The notes beneath the pieces are model-generated. The model was not told the origin of the DNA. It saw only the letters and a list, made by a program, of their open reading frames with translations, and did no database searches. A stretch of 64,000 nucleotides of DNA. It comes from an uncultured Flavobacteriaceae bacterium. GTDB taxonomy: Bacteria; Bacteroidota; Bacteroidia; Flavobacteriales; Flavobacteriaceae. Positions 63,893 through 64,000 of this stretch are shown here, piece by piece (position 1 is the stretch's first letter; each line of letters opens with the position of its first letter). The DNA lies in assembly GCA_947504035.1 (NCBI GenBank), contig CANNGA010000003.1:248001-312000 (forward strand). Reading direction: 5' to 3'. The translations under genes were made by a program, and so were the position numbers.

Positions 63893-64000
63893 TTACCAAC
63901 TTGCTTTTTTAACACCTGGGATTAACCCTTGGTTAGCCATTTCTCTAAAAGTAACACGAGAGATACCAAATGTTCTCATGTAACCTTTAGGTCTACCAGT
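63893..64000 (-). CDS. rpsN: 30S ribosomal protein S14, C-terminal part (cut by window edge)
   Basis: The last 35 codons and stop are visible on the minus strand: [20 protein letters not shown], then [14 protein letters not shown]. This is the C-terminus of S14. The start lies beyond the right edge. It precedes rpsH in the usual spc order. Confidence 0.95.
   Translation of the reverse strand, partial: TGRPKGYMRTFGISRVTFREMANQGLIPGVKKASW

Overview
The window comes from an AT-rich member of the Bacteroidota, most likely a marine Flavobacteriaceae. Evidence: a SusC/SusD pair with a hybrid two-component regulator, type IX secretion (T9SS) C-terminal sorting domains on three proteins, promoters with the Bacteroidota -7 element TAnnTTTG, and the gene order rplQ-carA-eno-gltA next to the alpha/spc ribosomal operon. 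I see no rRNA, tRNA or CRISPR array.

Layout. (1) About 1-13.0 kb, all minus strand: a polysaccharide utilisation locus with HTCS regulator, SusC, SusD, a GH88 unsaturated glucuronyl hydrolase, a GH2 glycosidase and the first codons of another gene leaving the window. Together they import and trim a uronate-containing glycan. (2) 13.4-17.1 kb: a decayed accessory island with an orphan gene, two genes broken at homopolymers, a beta-lactamase-fold gene with an internal deletion, an IS1182-like transposase remnant and one intact bestrophin-like membrane protein. (3) 17.1-26.4 kb: secreted or metal-related genes: an M43 metalloprotease lipoprotein, a Fur/Zur-type regulator divergent from a MerC-like protein, a T9SS propeller protein, a large T9SS metalloprotease and a DUF2911 protein. 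(4) 26.5-36.7 kb: housekeeping genes: DUF202, queE, a HerA-like ATPase, then a mostly tight plus-strand run (lipoprotein, YitT, cupin, hydrolase, rRNA pseudouridine synthase, PhyH dioxygenase, MscS), and folD and ffh on the minus strand.

(5) 37.1-46.3 kb: an envelope locus. A modular repeat lipoprotein diverges from an ECF sigma factor, a FecR-type anti-sigma factor, a signal-transducing TonB-dependent receptor, a DUF1800 protein and a DUF1501 protein with a T9SS tail. It looks like a cell-surface signalling circuit with an uncharacterised secreted output and is the best candidate for an undescribed system. (6) 46.3-53 kb: argS, a TPR histidine kinase, a CtlX-type amidinohydrolase and gltA. 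(7) 53-64 kb: eno, carA and the ribosomal cluster (rpsN to rplQ, including rpmJ and rpmD). Several spacers in that cluster carry related imperfect hairpin repeats.

Six starts were moved downstream of the longest reading frame (HTCS regulator, M43 protease, queE, argS, ctlX, rpoA), using signal peptides, family N-termini, a terminator and TAnnTTTG promoter boxes. All family names come from reading the protein sequences; no database search was run.
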